Source: Mrakia gelida | Lineage: Eukaryota; Basidiomycota; Tremellomycetes; Cystofilobasidiales; Mrakiaceae | Assembly (NCBI GenBank): GCA_024345305.1 | Contig: BRON01000004.1 | Span: 806,001 to 870,000 of the forward strand | Length of the DNA stretch: 64,000 nt | Reading direction: 5' to 3' | In this document: one piece after another, positions 22,519 through 34,300 of the stretch | Layout: each line of letters opens with the position of its first letter | Position numbering within the stretch: the stretch's first letter is position 1 | Program-made: the position numbers and the translations under genes | The notes under the pieces: generated by a model | Databases searched by the model: none | What the model saw: only the letters and a program-made list of their open reading frames with translations | What the model was told of the DNA's origin: nothing

Positions 22519-22862
22519 AAGGTGAGTCGCGTCTCGTCTCGTCCTTGTTCTCCACCCAGAACGGAACTGACCTCTTTTCTTCACCCTTCGTACATACCTC
22601 GATAACCTCAAAAAGCCTCGTCCCTCGCTCTCGCTCCTAGCTTCTTCTTATTCGTTGATGATCATGCCATTCGTTCGTTTGAGCTTGCTCTTCTTCGCTT
22701 CCTCCGAGTCGCGTCTCCCTCCTTTCCTATCGTTCGACTTCTTTCGTCCTCTGCAACACACCCATCGACAGCAGCAGCCTCTCTGAGACACTAATCGGAG
22801 CTACTGACCGCTTAGATAAAGACACTTTCTATCTGCTCGAGCGCGAACTCAAGCCAAACAGG
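22519..22862. other. Gene-free stretch before repeat copy A
   Basis: 3' flank of the F-box-like paralogue 1. Pyrimidine-rich with no coding signal. Confidence 0.4.
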
Positions 22863-23120
22863 AGCACGACGCGTCGAGATGGCTGGTTCTCAGTTCGACG
22901 CGAAACTCGCGCTTTCTTCGAGCGCAGCAGCAAAAATCTAACACGTCCAGGAAAGCGGAATAAATCAACGACCCAGGGACTCGAACCAGCGTCGTTTTTC
23001 CCACATTTCTTCTTGGAATGGAATGGAGAGGGAAGAGGAACTCGGAAAGACGGGAAAGGGACGTCGTAGCCCATTAGGCCCGCCGCGTCCCTGATATAAG
23101 CCCTTTTCTTGTTCGTTATA
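22863..23120 (-). repeat. Dispersed ~260-bp repeat, copy A (SINE-like)
   Basis: Read on the - strand, this segment matches 50918-51180 (+) over its whole length with substitutions and small indels. Invariant blocks include CAGGGACGCGGCGGGCC, CTAATGGGCTACGACG, TTAGATTTTTGCTGCTGC and GAACTGAGAACCAGCC. An A-box-like GGGCCTAATGGGC and, about 95 nt on, a B-box-like GGTTCGAGTCC suggest a pol III-type origin. The arms around the B-box do not fold as a proper tRNA, so I do not call a tRNA gene. The element has no ORF. It carries CGACGCGTCGA near its 3' end. Boundaries were set where similarity visibly fades. Confidence 0.75.
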
Positions 23121-23522
23121 CCCTCAAGAGAGGAACGCTGGTGAGCTCAAAGTCTTCGCGAACACTGAGGAAAGAACAAGCACAATTGACTTGATCGTCC
23201 GAACGCGTCGTCTTCTTCGATCTCTGTTCCCGTTCTATCTCGTCCGTCCTCAAAATTTCGGCTGTCTCCCATCATCACCGTCCCTCAGTCCTAGATCCTC
23301 GCTGCTCAGCTTTCGTTCTTATTACGCGTCCTAAATCCCTTTTCGATCTTCTCGTTCGGTTCTTACCCGGACGCCTTCTTTCGTCGTCCTTCGTTTGTTT
23401 CACATCAATGTGCCCGATTCAACCATCCTCATACCCCACGAAGCTGCTCGAAGCAAACGTAGACGAAGCCCCGACTCCTACACACCTCCTTCGCCCCTCC
23501 TCCAAGTCCCATCCCTCCCGCT
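23121..23522. other. Gene-free stretch after repeat copy A
   Basis: 3' flank of the - strand gene ending at 23523. No coding exon, RNA gene or repeat recognised. Confidence 0.4.
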
Positions 23523-25369
23523 TCACCTTCGCTCGACCCGTCTGAGCTCGCCACCATCCGTCTCGACCCTCACGCCTTCCACCGATTCCTTCGTCGCCTC
23601 CTCGACGCAAAAGGGGTCGGTATCCGTCTCTTCCATCTTCTGCCACCGTCTGATGTTGGAGAATCGAGGAGAGTCCGAGGAGGAGGAGGGGAGTTGTCCG
23701 TCCGCGACGAGGAGGGTCGGTCGAGAGAGGTAGGATTCGAGGAAGGAGACTTCGGAGGTGGCGGTGGATTGGGTGGAAGCGGAGGAGGGTGGTTGCGCAT
23801 CAGTGGTCCGTTGGAGATCCTGAGAATGCTGCCTTGCGACGGGGATGTCCACGTTCTTGACGACGTTGTTGACCTCGACGACCGATGGCGAGATCGACGC
23901 GACGGCGGGTTGGAGGCATCCGTTTTGGATCGGGATGAGAGGGGTGGGTGAAGGAGGAGGAGGAGCGACAGTTTTGGTGGAGACGTCAAGCGAAGAGGTG
24001 GCGAGGGATGGATAGGGAGAGGGAGGTTGTTGATCCAGCTCGGACGCGTCGAGGACGACGACGGCGAGAGGTGCAGAGGGAGTAGACTCAAGGGTGATGA
24101 GGTTCGAGGTGGGAGGGAGAAGGACCAGAAGGAGAGAGAGCTCTGAGATGGCGAGGATAGGGGGCTGAGCCGTCGTAGGATACTGAAGCGAAGCGAAGAC
24201 GAGTGTCAGCGGGACGCGTTCGAGTGAGAGCGAGAAAGATAAAGAAAGTCAGGAGGAACTCACCCTCGTTCTCCCGCTCATGTACCTCCACCGCACGCAC
24301 TTGATCTCCAGTACCCTCTCGTCGTGACCGAGCTCCTCCGAGATGATGATCTTGAGAAGAGCATCGACGACCTCTTGATCCCACAAACCGACTCTCGCGA
24401 GCAAGGCCGTCTTATGATCGTGGTCGTACATCCCGAACTCTTCGATGACGCGCTCAAACTCGATGAGGATCTGTTACCAGCGAAGAAAACGAAGATCTTC
24501 GGTCAGCGAATCGTCGCGCAAGGGAAGAAAGAAAGAGTCGACGAGGCGAACTGACCTGTGCCTCCGCGAACGCGTCCCACCCTATCTTCCTCTTCGACAA
24601 CACCTCCAACTCGTCCCTAGCTTCCACCACCTGTCTATCCACCCACGAAATATACTCCTGCATAAACCCTCCCCCTTCTCCCGACTCCAACTTCCACAAC
24701 ACGTCCCGAACCGCCGACGCGACGGTCGGGTTGCAGTCCTCGAGTTTGAGAAGCGAGCGCTCCACTCTCGACCTCGACTTTCTGCTGAGAGAGTCTCCGA
24801 GCTGGTGCAAAGGTTCCCGAATCTTGTTGAGATACGACTTGAAAGGGCTGATGAGCGGAGGGAGGATGTGGGTCGGGAGAGGATCCGAGGCGTAGAGGTC
24901 GAGCTCGAGGGGGACGGCCTGTTTTGAAGCGAAAGGGATGGCGATAGGAGACGACCGAGGAGGTTGGTATGGCTCGTTGGTGGAGGGGGTACAAGAAGGG
25001 GAGGACGAAATGACGTTTTTGACGATAGGAGTGGTGGCGGGTGGAAGAGGAGGTGGTGGCGATGAGCTCGACGACGAGCCGCGAGGGACGAGGAACGGCT
25101 GGCTCTGTCGAAGATATAGCGAAAGTCAGCGAGAAAGTTCGAGCAAACCGGAAAGGAAATCGATATGAGAGGGGACTGACTTTGTGATGAGACGAGAAAG
25201 TTCGAAACCGGTCGACCCGAGAGGGAAGGGAAGGGTCGACGACGGCGACGTGCTCTCCTCCCTCTCCCGCTCTTCGCAAGGGAGGAGGAGTAGCTACAGC
25301 CTTAGTTTCGGTGGACGAAGCTCTAGAATGGCGACTGAACGCCTCGAAGTAGGATTGAACGAAGTCCAT
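23523..25369 (-). CDS. Unknown protein, Ser/Pro-rich with a helical central part
   Basis: Four exons on the - strand, read by eye: about 25369-25187 (MDFVQSYFEAFSRHSRASS onward), 25105-24556, 24472-24263 and 24183-23523. All join in frame with usual splice signals; total about 535 residues. The N-terminal 150 residues are Ser/Pro-rich and probably disordered. The centre is charged and helical, with blocks such as RSLLKLEDCNPTVASAVRDV, ISWVDRQVVEARDELEVLSK and LLARVGLWDQEVVDALLKII. The C-terminal 200 residues are again Ser/Thr/Pro-rich. I do not recognise a domain. Codon use matches the neighbours, and exon 3 is conserved-looking rather than low-complexity, which supports a real gene. No function is proposed. 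Confidence 0.62.
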
Positions 25370-26101
25370 CTTGAGGAGGTGGCGAAAAGCGGGAGGGGAG
25401 AGGCAGAGGAGAGGGAGGGAGGGAGGTGGGAGGGAGGAGGGAGGAGGAGCGAGTCGACAGCAGGTTTGGAGACGCTGCTGTAGAGGCTGGGAGGGAAGAG
25501 GGAGGCGAGTCGACGGCGGACACTCTCCAGCAAAGATGGAAGGCGGGAGTGAGAGCTTGAGGACTAGTTGCTCGTGAAGTTGAGGGTAGGAAGAGGGAAG
25601 TGAAGCGCGACTGCACGCGGAGTAACCGAACTCAACAAGCCAGGTACCCGACCTCTTCTTCCCAGCAAGGCCTCGAGCGGGAAGGGCGGAAGCAGAGCTT
25701 TGAGACTTGGGAAGAGAACAGACGGCGAAGCAACAACAAGGGAGGGAGCGAGCGAGGGAGGAGGACGACGGCACGATTCCCTCTTGTGTTCGACGCTGAT
25801 TGACGATGCTTTTAGTTCGCAATCGATTTCGGGGAGGAGGGGTCTATGGACGAGTCAGCAGAGATGGTGAAGCTTTTTAGGCTGTTGAGCGGAGGCAAAT
25901 GCGGTTGGAGGAACTTGAGGCCTCCTTCTCAAAGTTCAAGCTCACCTTTCGCATCCTCCCTCTTCACGACTCCTTCCCACAGACGCCTCACGACCACATC
26001 GTCTCTGTCGAGCCACCACCAGACTCTCCACCTACCCCTTCACCCTCCAGGACGTCAAGGCTCCCTAAAGCTCGTCCCCTCCTCCTTCCATCCAAGCTCA
26101 A
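25370..26101. other. Gene-free divergent region
   Basis: It lies between the unknown - strand gene and the + strand F-box-like pseudogene. The first 300 bp are purine-rich on the + strand (25390-25550), which creates long false frames on both strands. No further gene is supported. Confidence 0.4.
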
Positions 26102-27443
26102 ATGGACGCTCCTCCTTCAGCACCTCGACTCCTTCCTTCCTCCTCCTCCTCTCCCCTCCTTCATCCCTCCCACGCCGTCACGACCCATCTCACCGGAACC
26201 GCAACCCCTTCAGCCAACCATGCACCAATCCCTCTCCCTCTCCTCCCGATAGAACTCAAAAGGGAGATTCTCCGCTTCTGCGATCCCTCAACACTCGCAC
26301 AGACTTCCCGAGTCTCCCTCGCCTTCCTGGAGCTCTCCTACCCTCTCCTCTACGACGAGATCGAGTTGATAGGAGATCAGACCATTCGAATTTCTTCTGC
26401 GAGCGCGTGAGTTCCCTTTGTTCTGGTATCGCTTCGTAGATGTCTCTGAAGCTGACTGCCTCCTCCTCCTGATTCCCTCTCTCTCAGGACGAAGCTCACC
26501 AAACTCAACTCGAACCCTTCCTCTCCCTCCGCCAAATCCGATCCCTCTACATCAGTCAGGACGTCTTCGACGACGCGAAATTCTACCAGGAGGAGGAGAG
26601 GCTCGAGAAGGAGAGGAGGGAAGCAGGGATCCCTTCGGACTCAGAGTCTGACGAGGAGGAGGACTCGAACGACGACGTCGAGGAAGGAGCGCCGCGATCC
26701 CCCCAGGACAAGGAGGGAGACGACGACGAGATCGTCATCTCCAAGGACCGTCTCCCAGGAGGTTGTCCCATCTCCCTTGGATCTCTCTTCGTCAGCATCA
26801 GAGGGCTACGAGAGGACTTCGTTGAGCTCGCGTCGCCTTTCCTCGACGAGATGATGTTTCTCCTCCACTTCTTCGACCCAGTCTCCGTCGAGATCTTGGA
26901 ATTCCTCCCTTCCTCCATCCCGACGCAGGCACCTTCTTCCCATCGAGAAAGCACCCTGGAGTCGTCTTCGTCGCCTCGTCCTCCACTCGTGCGTTATCGA
27001 CCCGCTCCCACCCGTCATCGAAGGACCCCTCACCGTCGTCTGCGACTCCTCCAGGTGGTGGGACGCACAGCCTAGTACTGCAGGCGTCTACGACTTCATC
27101 GACGATAATCAGGAGAGGCTGAGAGCGGTCGGTTCCGACCCGTTTTGGCAAGTGACGGAACCCGGAAGTCGACGCGACTTGGACTTCGTCGTTCGAGACG
27201 ACGGGAGGGATGTGAGGGAGATCGAGGAGGGCTTCTGGAGCTCGTCGGGGGTGCCGGTGAATGAGAGAGAGAAGTGGAAGGATCGAGTGAGGTTCGAGGT
27301 GTTGGAGAACGGCTCTCCGAGTTTGAAGATGCCTCGTGAGTCCGTCTCTCTTTTCTTCGTCTGTCGCTCTTCGTCGCTGACTCTCTTCTTCTTCCTCCTC
27401 ATTTACTCCAGATTCAGGGAAAGACTTCCCACTCTTCCCCTAG
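26102..27443 (+). pseudogene. F-box-like paralogue 2, frameshifted duplicate of the gene at 48244-49615
   Basis: It starts MDAPPSAPRLLPSSSSS and carries LPIELKREILRFCDPSTLAQ and RVSLAFLELSYPLLYDEIEL, very close to paralogue 3. At about 26389-26391 one base is missing relative to paralogue 3. Exon 1 then reaches its donor (26407) in phase 2 while exon 2 (GAC GAA..., after CTCTCAG) needs phase 0. A second lesion, net -11 nt at about 26900-26945, shifts the rest of exon 2 into a stop at 27073-27075. Beyond it the original frame resumes (TEPGSRRDLDFVVRDDGRD) and the short last exon ends HSGKDFPLFP and a stop at 27441-27443, exactly as in paralogue 3. Splice sites are intact. The simplest reading is a recently broken duplicate. 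Sequencing error is the alternative for the 1-nt lesion but unlikely for the 11-nt one. Confidence 0.75.
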
Positions 27444-27936
27444 GAGCCGAACCTCTCGCCGCCCTCGCACCCTCTTCCACGGACCTCCTCTTCGTTCAAC
27501 TCGACGCGTCGTGGAATCGATGGGTGTTCCGCTCGTTTCGTCCTTACGTACCTCAATTCGATCTCTCTACTACTCTGCTATGACACGATAACCTTGTCTC
27601 TTCGTGATCTGCTAGTGCGGAACGAGGGAAACGGCGGAAAGGACGAGGGAAGTTCGACCAAGCACGCGTCTACACCTTCCCGTCTCTTGCTCCCCTCTCC
27701 TTTCAACGCTTTCCCCCTTCAACGCGATGGCACCCTACTAACTCCCTACATTCGATGCTTTGCTCCGAACCATCTCAGATCGATTCCTCGTTCTCTCAGC
27801 TTCTCTGCGACAACGCGTCGAACCCTCTCGCTCTTTCGTCCAACCCGTTCCGATTAATCGAATGCGACAAATGATCTAGTGTAAGCTCGTAAGTATGTCG
27901 TGAAGTCGTAAACCCTGAATCCCCTACTCTCCTCAT
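27444..27936. other. Convergent spacer with homology to the 48.2-kb flank
   Basis: The first ~80 bp after the pseudogene stop still match the 3' flank of paralogue 3, showing that the duplication includes downstream DNA. A TCGACGCGTCG motif lies at 27501-27511. No gene is seen in the rest. Confidence 0.5.
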
Positions 27937-28896
27937 CTAAACCAAACTCTCCTGAATCTCCAACATCGCCCTCCTCCTGACGGGATTCGACTCGAACGCG
28001 GTGTAAACGGGGAGGTCGTCCTCGTCCTTGAACGAGCATACTGGGAGGTAGAGATAAGGATGGGGAGGTGGACGAGTAGGTCGGTAGGTGGGAGTGGAGT
28101 CGATGATGGTGTAGGTGGGAGGACAGCTGAGGAGGGCGGGAGGAGGTCCGTTGCGAGAGCAGCGACGGGATGATCGAGAGCGAGGGAAGACTTTGGAGGG
28201 GGGGAGGTTGAGTTGGGCTCGAATTTCGACGATTCTGAGAGAATGAGAAGGAAGGGGATGGGGTCAGTATGGAAGATAGGGATGGTTGGAAGAGAGCAAG
28301 GAGTGTGAACGAACTGTTTGGTGAAGTCAGGGAGCTGAGAGAGGAGGAAGGAGTGAGAAGAAAGCAAGGAGCGTCAGCGGGCGAGCTTTCAGCGTTCAAG
28401 TAGTTTCGATCCAGGAATCGAGCGAGGAAGATTCCGAGAAGAGACGAAAAACTTACTCGACGTTGGAACATAGCCTAAGGAGAAGAAGAAAGCGGAAGAG
28501 AGAAAGCGGAAGAGGTCAGCGTGGGCTAGAGACGATGACCGAGAAGACGGAGGGAGGAGGGAGGGAGGGAGGAAGAGCGAAGCTCACCTGCTCGAGGGTT
28601 GTAAACTTCTCGTCCACACGCGAGGAGGGCATTCCTCGCTTCATTTTGGATTCGAGGTATCCCATGATCACTCGTTTTGTAAAGTTGGGCTCTTCGATGC
28701 TTCGTTCTGTGCGAGGAAAGCAAGAACGAGGGAGGAGAAGGGGGGGGGGAGGGGAGGAATCGAGAGGTCAGCTTCGTTCTCAGCCGCGTCGCTTTTAGCT
28801 CGTTGAGAGAGGATCGAATGAGAACTCACGAGATTCGAGAGCATCGAGAACAAGGTGCATCTGCGTGAGATGGTACCAGCTGAAGAAGTTAGACAT
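27937..28896 (-). CDS. Small unknown protein with two micro-exons
   Basis: The - strand protein starts MSNFFSWYHLTQMHLVLDAL (ATG at 28896). It continues RSIEEPNFTKRVIMGYLESK, then an 18-nt exon (28457-28474, AMFQRR), a 20-nt exon (28315-28334, LPDFTKQ) and a last exon IVEIRAQLNLPPSKVFPR..., ending RRRAMLEIQESLV with the stop at 27937. All junctions are in phase with normal splice motifs. The product is about 190 residues, basic, with no signal peptide or membrane segment. The N-terminal 80 residues look helical and conserved-like, and the middle is Pro/Tyr-rich. I do not recognise the family. The regular splice signals around both tiny exons are the main evidence that the model is right. Confidence 0.6.
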
Positions 28897-29701
28897 CTTC
28901 TTTTAAAGGTTGGGAGGGGGTGGAAGTGAAGAGTGAAGGAGGCGAGGAGGTGAGGATCGAGAGTTGGTTGTTGTAGTTGAAGGTCAAAGATGTTCTGAAG
29001 GACTTCCGAGAGGTTTGAACGATCTTGCCGGCCTTCCGTTCGCTCGGATTCCAGACAAAAACGTGGTCCGTTAGACTTTTTCTCTCCAGGCGGTAGGACT
29101 CGGAAGAGGCAATCAACCCCTGCTTGAATCTCGCTGCGCCCGTCTTCGCGGCTCGATCTTTCGTTTTGCTTTTGCGTCTGTGTTGCCTCTTATGGCTGAC
29201 CTCCGTCTCGCTGTCAGGAGCCACATCGGTGAGCGGAAGCTTGCGAGAGAGGTGAGCAACCTGCGTAAAGCCGAAGCTTCGGCGAGACGAGAATTTGAAG
29301 GGGGAGCGATTCCTTTCCTCGGTCTTCTCCTTTCGTCCCTCCTTAGTGTCCGCCTTTCCTCTCTCTTCCTCTCGCGGTCATCCAAAGAGTCGAGATATGA
29401 TACTGGAGACGTTGCACGATGCCAAGAGTGCTCGGACTCCTTTTCGACGAGCTGAGAGGGAAGACCGAACGAACGAGGCGAAGAGATAAGAGGGGGAAGA
29501 CGCGTCGCGTCGCGAGATGAGCGAAGCTTCGTTTCACTGTCTTTTTTGATCTCGAGAGCGCAACGCTGCTTCTCAAGCCACGAGCCTATAGGTCTCAGCT
29601 TAGTACCTCGCGTTCGAACGAGAAAGCGGGAAGCTAAATCATCACATCATCGAGCAGAGTGCAGGCGAGGGGACGGTCCGACGACGACGGCGTGAGCGAG
29701 A
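28897..29701. other. Gene-free stretch, about 800 bp
   Basis: Promoter side of the small unknown gene and 3' flank of the MYND gene. A short open frame on + (29180-29455) and complementary frames on - are Arg/Ser-rich without features. A GACGCGTC motif occurs near 29500. No gene is called. Confidence 0.35.
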
Positions 29702-31118
29702 TCACCAGGTTGCTTTGAAGCATCGAGACTTGTGAAACTTCCAGTGGGCGCGTTGGTGACCTGTGAGGAGAAGAGAGAGTGTTAGTTTGTCGAGGAACGG
29801 AGAGCGGAGAAGAAAAGGTCGACGACTCGACGCGACGAAGGAGTCAAAGACAAGAACGTACGCTCAGAGCAGTAAGCAGCGTTTCGACACTGGAGGACGA
29901 AATGAAAAGCACACTCGAGTCAGCTTCGATTCCTATGAGAGAGAAGTAGACGAGGAGAACAGACTCACGTTCGAGCAGATCAAAAACTCACTCCTCCCAG
30001 CCCTCGCGTTATCCATCTCGTCGCATTCCCCGAGCTCGACCGTCTGGTCGCATCCACAACCGTGAGCTTCACACTCTCGAGCGTCGCAGAAGATCCATCC
30101 CATACTGACTGCATCTTCTTCCTCGTCTGCGCTCACGTCAAATAAACCCCAAGGTCTCCTCCCTTCAAGCACGTCGAGAAAGGACTCGAGCATGTCTCCG
30201 ATGACGGACTCCATTTCTCTCTCATATTCCTCGATCCCAACACCGGAAGCGACCTTGTGGGCGATGGATCGAAGGACGTAAGGAAGGCGGGCGGGGATGA
30301 AAGGAGGAGGGAAGGGGGACTGGGCACCGTGTCGACGAACGGTGCATTGGACGACGATGATCGTACTTCGAAGGTACCCGAAGATCCAAGGAACGATGTC
30401 CCCGTTCTGCTCGAGGTCAAGCGAGGAGGAGGTTGTGGTCAGGCTTCTGCACGAACCGTCGAGGCGACAAGGCCGAAGCGATGACGAAAGGACAGATACT
30501 CACCTTGAAGAGGGCAGCCGTGTCTAGCTGAGAGAAGACTTTCAGCCAATGCTCGAGAAGAGCACCTTTGGGCTCCTCATCCAGCATGTACTGGTAGAAG
30601 ATGACTTTTCGGCAGATCTCCTGGAACAGGTAGAGGCGAGGAGAGTTGAAGGAGAGCTGGTCCATTCTGAGATAGGCTGCGATGAAGGAGGGGAGGTAGA
30701 TCGAACAGAAGTGGTCCTGATGAAGGAAAGGTAGCAGAAGTGTGAGCAGCGATCAGGTTCGCTCTTTTTTGGGGTAGAGAGGGAGAGAGATGGTGAAAGA
30801 GAGGAAGGGAAGCGAGCTCACGAGAACGTCCCTCCATCCATCCACGCTCAAGATCTTTCCGTGCCCGCCTCCGCTGTACTTCTCGAGCTAAAGGTTGGCG
30901 GACGTTCGTCAGTCATGAGCCCGACGAAAGCAGGTGCGAGAATCGAGAAAGAAACTCACGAAGAGGGTCATAGGATCTTTCCCAACGGAAGATGAAGGAG
31001 AGCTCGAAAGACGAAGTTTGGCGTCGACGGAGAGTCCCTTGGGGTTCACGAGACCGAGATGGCTCGCGAGGAGGAGGAAAAGCACTCGAGGGTTCGTCTC
31101 GGCAGTAGAAGAAGACAT
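29702..31118 (-). CDS. MYND-type zinc-finger protein
   Basis: The ATG at 31118 opens MSSSTAETNPRVLFLLLASH. Middle blocks are LEKYSGGGHGKILSVDGWRD, DHFCSIYLPSFIAAYLRMDQ and EICRKVIFYQYMLDEEPKGA, then a helical segment to VIGDMLESFLDVLEGRRPWG. The C-terminus has a cysteine-rich run (CDARECEAHGCGCDQ) followed by ICSNCRNAAYCSERHQRAHW and HKSRC, a MYND finger with its CxxC, CxxxH and final H/C ligands. It ends KATW, with the stop at 29702. The 28-nt exon with RNAAYCSE (about 29862-29889) is flanked by regular splice sites. MYND fingers usually bind short Pro-containing peptides in partner proteins. A C-terminal MYND on an otherwise unrecognised helical protein is common in basidiomycetes. The role is unknown. 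It is divergent from TRM1. Confidence 0.78.
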
Positions 31119-31327
31119 TTTCTCGTTCTTCGAGTTGTCGTGGATTGGAGGAGAGGAGCAGGAGGGAAGGAGGTGAAGGTGAGCTTCGAAATTTGGCCCC
31201 GAACTCGTCGACCTCCTGCCTCGCCTGCCTCTCAGTAGTTGAGTCTTCAACCATCATCACAGACGAGTCCGACGGGTTCACCATTACACGAATCGCTCCC
31301 GCCGTCGCTCGCTACTTTGTTCGCAGA

Positions 31328-34300
31328 ATGAGCGCTCCTATCACCACCCGCGTCGTTCCTCCAGGACTGTCCCCTTACACCGAACAGAGCACAACGATCC
31401 TCCTCCCCGACGACAACACAGCTTTCCTCAACCCTATCCAGCAGTTCAACAGAGATCTATCCATCGCAGTCATCAGCACGTGGGGGAAGGTCTGGCAGGA
31501 GGAAGCTCAGAAGGAGTACGAGCAGAAGAAGGAGAGGAAGCTCGCAGAGAAGGAGAAGAAGGCTTCAGGTCAGAGAGCGGCCAAGAAGGGAAGGATTGGT
31601 GAGTCTTACTGCTGTCAGCTTGGGGAGCTTCCACAGGGCTAGTACGAGGGAGGTGTATTCAGTCAGAGGGAAGGTGGGCAAGGGGAGGAAAAGCTGGCGT
31701 CCCTCCCTTGCGAAAGTTGAGCTCGACGCTCCTTCCACGAACCAGAGCTCATTCCTTCCCTTGCCTTTTCCTTCCTTTTTCTAGAACCCAAGGCTGGACC
31801 CTCTACGTCTACTTCTGCTCCAGTTCCCGAAAACTCTACTCCTCCCAGAGCTGTGAGTCTATCTCTCAAGCTCATTCCCTTCGTCTCCGAAGCTCAAGCT
31901 CACTTTTCCCTTCCTTCGTCCCCTCCCCCTTGCAGTTCGTTCCTCGAGAGTTCGTCATCCTCGAAGCGCTCTCTGCTACCGGTCTTCGAGCTATCCGATA
32001 CGCTAAGGAGATTCCCGGTATCAAGTGAGTTCCAACCTTCGCTCGTCCTCTCCCTTCCAGTCCTTCCTTTGGAAGCGAGTCGAGCGCGAAGCTCACCTGC
32101 TGCTCCTCCCTTCTTTCCTTCAGGTACGTGATCGCCAACGACATCTCGCCCACAGCAGCTGAGGCTATGCGACGGAACGTTGAGTTCAACGGAGTCGGAC
32201 CTTCCTCGGAACGACCTACACCCGTGGAAGGTGCCAAAGCCGTCGACGGAGAGGCGTGGGAGGGACGAGTGAGAGTTCGGGAGGGAGATGCTTGGTGAGT
32301 ACGCAGCCTCTTTCGTCGTCTTCTCAGAAGGCAAGGTACTCTTCGCACGTAGAGATGTGGTCCCTGCTCTTTTTCTATTTCCAAGAGAAGGGAGGAGTCG
32401 AGAACGGCGCGAGCGAGGAGACGTCTCAGCTGACCACTTCTCGACGCGTTTCGTTCCTTCCTCCACAGCTCTTTGATGTACAACCACCGAGCTAGCAGAG
32501 TGGATTGCGTCGATTTGGATCCCTACGGGACCGCTGCTCCCTTCATGGACGCTGCCATACAGGCTACTGCCGACGGAGGTCAGTTCGAATCTCCCCGTCG
32601 CGTTTTGTTTCTTCGCTGAAGACGTTGACGCGAAGCTGACTCCTTTCTTCGCGCCTTTGTAGGTCTTCTTGCCATCACATGTACCGATATGGCTGTGTCA
32701 GCTGGTCACAACTATCCCGAGAAGTGGTAAGTCGCGGCCTTAGAGGCCTCGCGACAAGTTCCGACGCGACACGCTCTCTAACTCCAGTCCTGTCCGCTTT
32801 TCTTCAGCTTCGCCAACTACGCTGGAGTCTCAGGTCGAGCTGAGTACTCGCACGAGATTGTGAGGCCCTTCTCCCTGGTGCTCAGCGCCGAACTGAGTCC
32901 TTCGTCAAGCTGACTCGTTCCCTCCTTCCCTTCACCTCAGGCTCTTCGACTTCTCCTCGCCAGTGCTTCTGGAATCGCCTCCCGATACGGTCGATACATC
33001 GTTCCCGTTCTTTCTCTCTCCATCGACTTCTACATGCGAGTCTTCTTCCGGATCTACTCGTCGCCACTTCAGGTCAAGCAAGCTTTCAGGTTTGTCGTCC
33101 TCCTCTCGGCCTTCTCGTCCTCGCGTTCGTCGAACCTGTTTGACTGACCCTCGTGCTTCCCTCGTGTTATCTTCAGTAAAACTGGAACTGTCTACGTCTG
33201 CAACGGTTGCGAGTCTCATCACATCCAGAACTTCGGTCGCGTCGGGGAGAAAGAGCAGAAGGGAGGAAAGGGAGTCAACTACACCTACAAGAACTCGGGA
33301 GGACCTCCTGTGGGACAGAACTGTGCTGAGTGCGGATCGACCCACCACGTGAGTTTTTCTTTCCTCTGAGACCTCCGAAGCTCCAGGTCGACGAGCGAGA
33401 ATGCTGACCTGACGACTTTCTTTTCTCAGCTCGTCGGACCTCTGTGGACTGGACCTCTTCACGATCCCGAGTTCTGTGGAAAAGTGCTGAAGCACGTCAG
33501 CGAGAACGAGTCCAAGTTCGGGACCGTCCCAAGGATCAAGGGGATGGTGACGTTAGCGAAGGAGGTGAGTTCGTCGCGACTTAGTCGCGAAGAGTGTCGA
33601 GCTTCGAACTGACGCGACTTCGTTCGCTCTTCTTCTCCCGTAGGAACTCGTCGCACCCTTCTACTTCGAGCCCAGTCAAGTCTCGGGTATCTTCAGATGT
33701 GGATGCCCTCCACTGAACGACATCGCGTAAGTCCTCGTCGTTGCGACCTGCTCGACGAGCTCAGTCGAGACACGTCTGACGCTCCTCGTCCTTTTTCTTC
33801 CTCAACACAGCTCGGCCATCCTTCACGGAGGATACGACGTCTCTCGATCTCACGCCTCTTCCGGGTCTCTCAAGACCAACGTGAGTCTCCGACCTTCCTC
33901 TCTTTGTTCGAGCTTCTGAAGCTGAACCCCTTTCGCTTCGCTTCGCGCAGGCTCCCCGCTCCTTTGTGTACGACATCTTCCGAACCTACATCCGAGACAA
34001 GGCTCCCGTCAAGCTCGAGAAAGTCGCCAAGGCGTCTCCCTCGTACTCTCTCATCACCAAGGAGATCACGTACGTCCCATCGTTCTTCGCTTTTCGACGC
34101 GTCCGAGCTCAACCTCAACTGACTCCTTCTGACGGTCCTCTCTCGTTCCTCAGCCACGAGGTCAACCTCACTCTCCACCCCGATCTCGACAAGCACATCT
34201 CGAGGACCAAGCTCGTCCGATACCAGGTGAACCCGACCATCAACTGGGGTCCTGCTGGGAAGGCGAAGACGAAGAAGGACGAGGGAGACGAGGAGGGAGT

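Noticed and set aside
22980..23092. tRNA gene inside repeat copy A
   Set aside because: A- and B-box-like motifs are present, but the T-arm does not pair and no matching acceptor stem is found.
24635..25822. 395-codon open frame on - upstream of the unknown gene
   Set aside because: It crosses a normal intron (about 25106-25186) and runs through pyrimidine-rich leader. I use the spliced model starting at 25369.
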